Positions 4,343-6,530 of a stretch of DNA of 6,530 nucleotides are shown one piece after another (position 1 is the stretch's first letter; every line of letters starts with the position of its first letter). The DNA is from Gammaproteobacteria bacterium. Its GTDB lineage: Bacteria > Pseudomonadota > Gammaproteobacteria > Enterobacterales > Kangiellaceae. The notes below the pieces were generated by a model, which did no database searches, was not told the origin of the DNA, and saw only the letters and a program-made list of their open reading frames with translations. The translations under genes were made by a program, and so were the position numbers. The DNA lies in the NCBI GenBank assembly GCA_002401655.1, contig NVTT01000003.1, positions 27,103 through 33,632 on the forward strand. The letters are read 5' to 3'.

Positions 4343-4627
4343 TTAGGCTGGCGGACGAGCTTTAATAGACAATGCATGAATGTCCGTTTTCATCATTTCA
4401 GCCAGTGCTTGATAAACAAGCTGATGCTTTTTTATGGCTGTTAATCCTTCAAAGGATTCACTAACAATATCTAAACTAAAATGACCCATACCAGATTGAG
4501 CGCCGGCATGTCCGGCATGTAAATGGCTATCGTCAGTGATTGAAAGTGAAATAGGGGAAAGTGCCTTTTTTAAACACTCAGTCATTAATTCGATGCGGTG
4601 AATTCCTATGGGAGTATCATTCGTCAT
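4343..4627 (-). CDS. bolA: BolA-family protein
   Basis: A 94-residue, single-domain BolA-family protein. BolA proteins partner monothiol glutaredoxins in Fe-S cluster handling and are tied to stress morphology in E. coli. The signature is complete: RIE (11-13), ITDDSHLHAGHAG (30-42), GHFSLDIVS (48-56), F-E-G, KKHQLVYQAL (66-75) with the conserved His68, and IHALSIKA (83-90) with the cluster-linked His84. Within the family it is closer to BolA than to the shorter IbaG/YrbA. It lies at the 3' end of a leftward pair: its ATG is inside the last codons of yciB (11-bp overlap), so translation is probably coupled and there is no separate promoter. The bolA symbol denotes family membership; the strain may have further paralogues. 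Confidence 0.9.
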   Translation of the reverse strand: MTNDTPIGIHRIELMTECLKKALSPISLSITDDSHLHAGHAGAQSGMGHFSLDIVSESFEGLTAIKKHQLVYQALAEMMKTDIHALSIKARPPA

Positions 4628-5258
4628 TCTTTTTCTCTTCTAGTTTGTTTGTATTAGCGTTGTTTGTTTCTGAATCTTGCTCAATTGCATCTGAATCACC
4701 TTCTAACTCCATAGGCATATAAGGAAATATTTTGTACATGATATAACCGAGTAAAATTAAATTAAGTCCCATCAAACCAAAAAGTTTAAACTTCACCCAG
4801 AAAGCTTCAGAATATTCATACGCGATATAAATATTTAAAAAGCCAAATAGAAAATATGCGCTTGACCATAAAATATTAAGGCTTTTCCAAATAGATTCAG
4901 GGACTTCCATTTCTTCATCAATGGCTTTACTGAAAAGCTCCTTTAACAAGATTTTTTTCAAGACAAATTGTCGATAGACAAAAACTAATGATGTTGCCCA
5001 AACCAAAATACTAGCTTTCCAAAAAATAAAAGCAGGGTCACGAAAAACAAGCGTCATAGTTCCAAAAATAAGAGTAATGACTAATGTCCATAAATGAAGT
5101 TTTTCGAATTTACCTGTAATTAGGCGCGTTGCAATATTTTGAATAACGGTAGCGATCATCAATGCTTGCACAGCAGGGTACATAGGATGAGGATCAGACG
5201 ACCAGCTGTAAATACCAACGAAAATGGCGATTGGAAAAAAATCTAATAGTAACTTCAT
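4617..5258 (-). CDS. yciB: YciB/IspZ inner-membrane septation protein A
   Basis: A multi-pass inner-membrane protein of the intracellular septation protein A family. It begins MKLLLDFFPIAIFVGIY, the hallmark first helix. Further hydrophobic segments lie at roughly 30-47, 54-70, 77-95, 120-145 and 152-180. W-K-x-S-I-L-V-W (about 80-87) and the N-x-x-W-x-x-x-Y-F region (about 128-140) match family landmarks. YciB is linked to cell-envelope synthesis and septum formation. The protein is 213 residues against about 180 in E. coli; the excess is a polar, acidic Asp/Glu/Asn-rich C-terminal tail (from about 184) predicted to be cytoplasmic and disordered. The ribosome-binding site is weak. It is first in a leftward pair with bolA, divergent from the PHP gene across a 104-bp gap. 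Confidence 0.92.
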   Translation of the reverse strand: MKLLLDFFPIAIFVGIYSWSSDPHPMYPAVQALMIATVIQNIATRLITGKFEKLHLWTLVITLIFGTMTLVFRDPAFIFWKASILVWATSLVFVYRQFVLKKILLKELFSKAIDEEMEVPESIWKSLNILWSSAYFLFGFLNIYIAYEYSEAFWVKFKLFGLMGLNLILLGYIMYKIFPYMPMELEGDSDAIEQDSETNNANTNKLEEKKNDE

Positions 5259-5362
5259 AATGGACTTATTTGAGTATTGGTGACAAGAGAGTAATCGAGA
5301 ATGGAAGTCTAGCAGAACTTATTCAACCGATGCTATGACTTAATCGTGATTTGGATTAAAAT

Positions 5363-6244
5363 ATGCTTATGAAAAATTCAAATATCAATAATACAACAGA
5401 AGAATTGCGATATGACCTTCACAGTCATACCAACCTTTCTGACGGGCAACTGACGCCTAAAGAGTTAATTGATCGAGCGATTGCCAGAGATATTGATGTG
5501 TTTGCGATTACCGATCATGACTCATTGAGCGGGCTGACAATTGCTCGCAATCATTGTAATGATAACGGATTGAAATTGAAGTTGCTCGATGGGATTGAGT
5601 TGTCAGCATCCAGTGATTTCGGTGATATCCATATTGTTGGTTTAGGAATCGATCAAGAAGATAATAATTTGCAACAATTAGTCGTAAAACAAAAACAATT
5701 AAGACGGGATAGGGCGGAGCAGATTGATGATAAGCTGAATAAAGCCGGAGTTTCGGGTATTTTGGAGATGATTAAGCAAGATGGTGTGGATTTAGTGACT
5801 CGAACTCATTTTGCAAAAAAGCTAATCCAAAAGGGTTTTGCAAAAGATAATACGCAAGTCTTTAAACGGTTTTTAGGACGAAAAGGCAAAGCCAAAGTCA
5901 AAAATTATTGGGAAAGCATGCAATCTTGCATAAAAACGATTGAAGGTTGTGGAGGTGTTGCCGTATTAGCTCATCCCACGAGGTACCCGATATCAAATAG
6001 AAAGCTTAGTTATTTGATAGAAGAATTTAAACTGGAGGGAGGCTCTGGGATAGAAGTCAGTTATCCAAGTTTAAACCCAGATGAAGCGGGTTGGTTAGAA
6101 GTTCATAGAGCGAAGAACGACTTGTTAGCATCTGCTGGTTCAGATTTTCACTTTCCCGACTTAAAATGGAGTGATCTCGGCAAGTTTCGGCCAGTTAAAA
6201 AGAATATCCCGCATGTTTTAGATAGGTTATTATTGGAGTCATGA
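5363..6244 (+). CDS. rnm: PHP-domain phosphoesterase, RNase AM (YciV/TrpH)
   Basis: The 293-residue length equals E. coli YciV, which acts as a 5'-3' exoribonuclease trimming 5' ends of rRNA (RNase AM); homologues also hydrolyse 3',5'-nucleotide bisphosphates. All PHP metal motifs are present: DLHSH (His20, His22), SDG with Asp27, TDHD (50-53), GIELS with Glu79, DIH with His90, THF with His149, AHP with His204, and SDFH with Asp261 and His263. An insertion with FLGRKGKAKV (about 169-178) is typical of this subfamily. The first ATG is chosen because GGATT lies about 7 bp upstream; a second ATG two codons later is possible. The stop overlaps the yciO start by ATGA, so the two genes are translationally coupled. 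It is divergent from yciB. Confidence 0.92.
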   Translation: MLMKNSNINNTTEELRYDLHSHTNLSDGQLTPKELIDRAIARDIDVFAITDHDSLSGLTIARNHCNDNGLKLKLLDGIELSASSDFGDIHIVGLGIDQEDNNLQQLVVKQKQLRRDRAEQIDDKLNKAGVSGILEMIKQDGVDLVTRTHFAKKLIQKGFAKDNTQVFKRFLGRKGKAKVKNYWESMQSCIKTIEGCGGVAVLAHPTRYPISNRKLSYLIEEFKLEGGSGIEVSYPSLNPDEAGWLEVHRAKNDLLASAGSDFHFPDLKWSDLGKFRPVKKNIPHVLDRLLLES

Positions 6245-6530
6245 CTCAATACTTTGATTTACATCCCGATAATCCACAAGCGCGATTAATTTCGCAAGCT
6301 GTGGCGATTATCCGAGCGGGCGGTTTAATTGTATATCCTACAGATTCCGGTTATGCGTTAGGCTGTCATATAGGTGATAAAAAAGCGCTGGATAAAATCA
6401 GACAAATCAGAAAGCTAGATAAAGCTCATAACTTCACTTTGGTTTGTCGAGATCTTTCCGAGTTAGCCAATTTCGCGCGAGTCGATAATGCATCATACCG
6501 AGTCATTAAAAACCACACGCCCGGACCTTA
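6241..6530 (+). CDS. yciO: YciO (Sua5/YrdC-fold protein), 3' end cut by window
   Basis: The first 96 codons of a YciO-family protein are present and in frame to the edge. FDLHPDNPQARLISQAV, GGLIVYPTDSGYALGC (residues about 28-43), KIRQIRKLDKAHNFTL and CRDLSELANFARVDN match E. coli YciO closely, and PGP near the edge continues the fold. The family shares the Sua5/TsaC threonylcarbamoyl-AMP synthase fold, but YciO itself is distinct from the tRNA t6A enzyme TsaC and its role is less certain. The K-I-R-Q-I-R-K-L motif of the RNA/ATP site is present. GGAG lies just upstream of the ATG, which overlaps the PHP stop by 4 bp. In related bacteria scpA/scpB and rluB often follow. Confidence 0.93.
   Translation, partial: MTQYFDLHPDNPQARLISQAVAIIRAGGLIVYPTDSGYALGCHIGDKKALDKIRQIRKLDKAHNFTLVCRDLSELANFARVDNASYRVIKNHTPGP

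Noticed and set aside
4336..4343. Perfect AAGGAGGT ribosome-binding sequence on the plus strand
   Set aside because: No ATG, GTG or TTG follows at usable spacing; it overlaps the 3' end of the leftward bolA gene and appears to be chance.
1..6530. CRISPR arrays, tRNA or rRNA genes, intact transposases, prophage or defence-system genes
   Set aside because: No regularly spaced repeats, cloverleaf sequences, ribosomal RNA signatures or recognisable transposase, integrase or defence proteins were seen on either strand.

Overview
The window is a low-GC, AT-rich bacterial chromosome segment. The closest protein resemblances I recognise (YciB, BolA, the YciV/RNase AM PHP protein, YciO and a CysB-type regulator) point to a gammaproteobacterium. 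A Kangiella/Aliikangiella-like marine lineage would fit the base composition and gene set, but that is only a guess. There is no rRNA, tRNA, CRISPR array or intact insertion sequence.

Left part (1-1300): the start of a leftward lipoprotein gene runs off the edge. A rightward gene for a 145-residue QueF-family protein follows; it lacks the catalytic cysteine of the family. Next comes a 99-bp inverted-repeat element of REP/MITE type, lying between convergent genes, and then a leftward conserved gene of unknown function.

Middle (1300-3250): a GIY-YIG nuclease reading frame overlaps a SprT-like zinc metalloprotease gene by ATGA. The nuclease frame has no usable standard start codon upstream of its first motif. 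A leftward gene encodes only the DNA-binding half of a CysB-like LysR regulator. The following 625-bp gap has no large gene but is not empty: it holds phased short direct repeats, a rho-independent terminator whose U-tract faces left, and a 73-nt imperfect palindrome inside a 46-codon leftward ORF. Together these suggest an unannotated small RNA or small-protein gene on the minus strand.

Right part (3250-6530): an aspartate-semialdehyde dehydrogenase gene (lysine/threonine/methionine synthesis) stands alone. Two divergent housekeeping pairs follow. Leftward, yciB (inner-membrane septation protein) and a bolA-family gene overlap by 11 bp. Rightward, the yciV/rnm PHP ribonuclease and yciO (cut by the window edge) overlap by 4 bp. 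This yciB/bolA and yciV/yciO grouping is ordinary for Gammaproteobacteria; the unusual material is in the first half.
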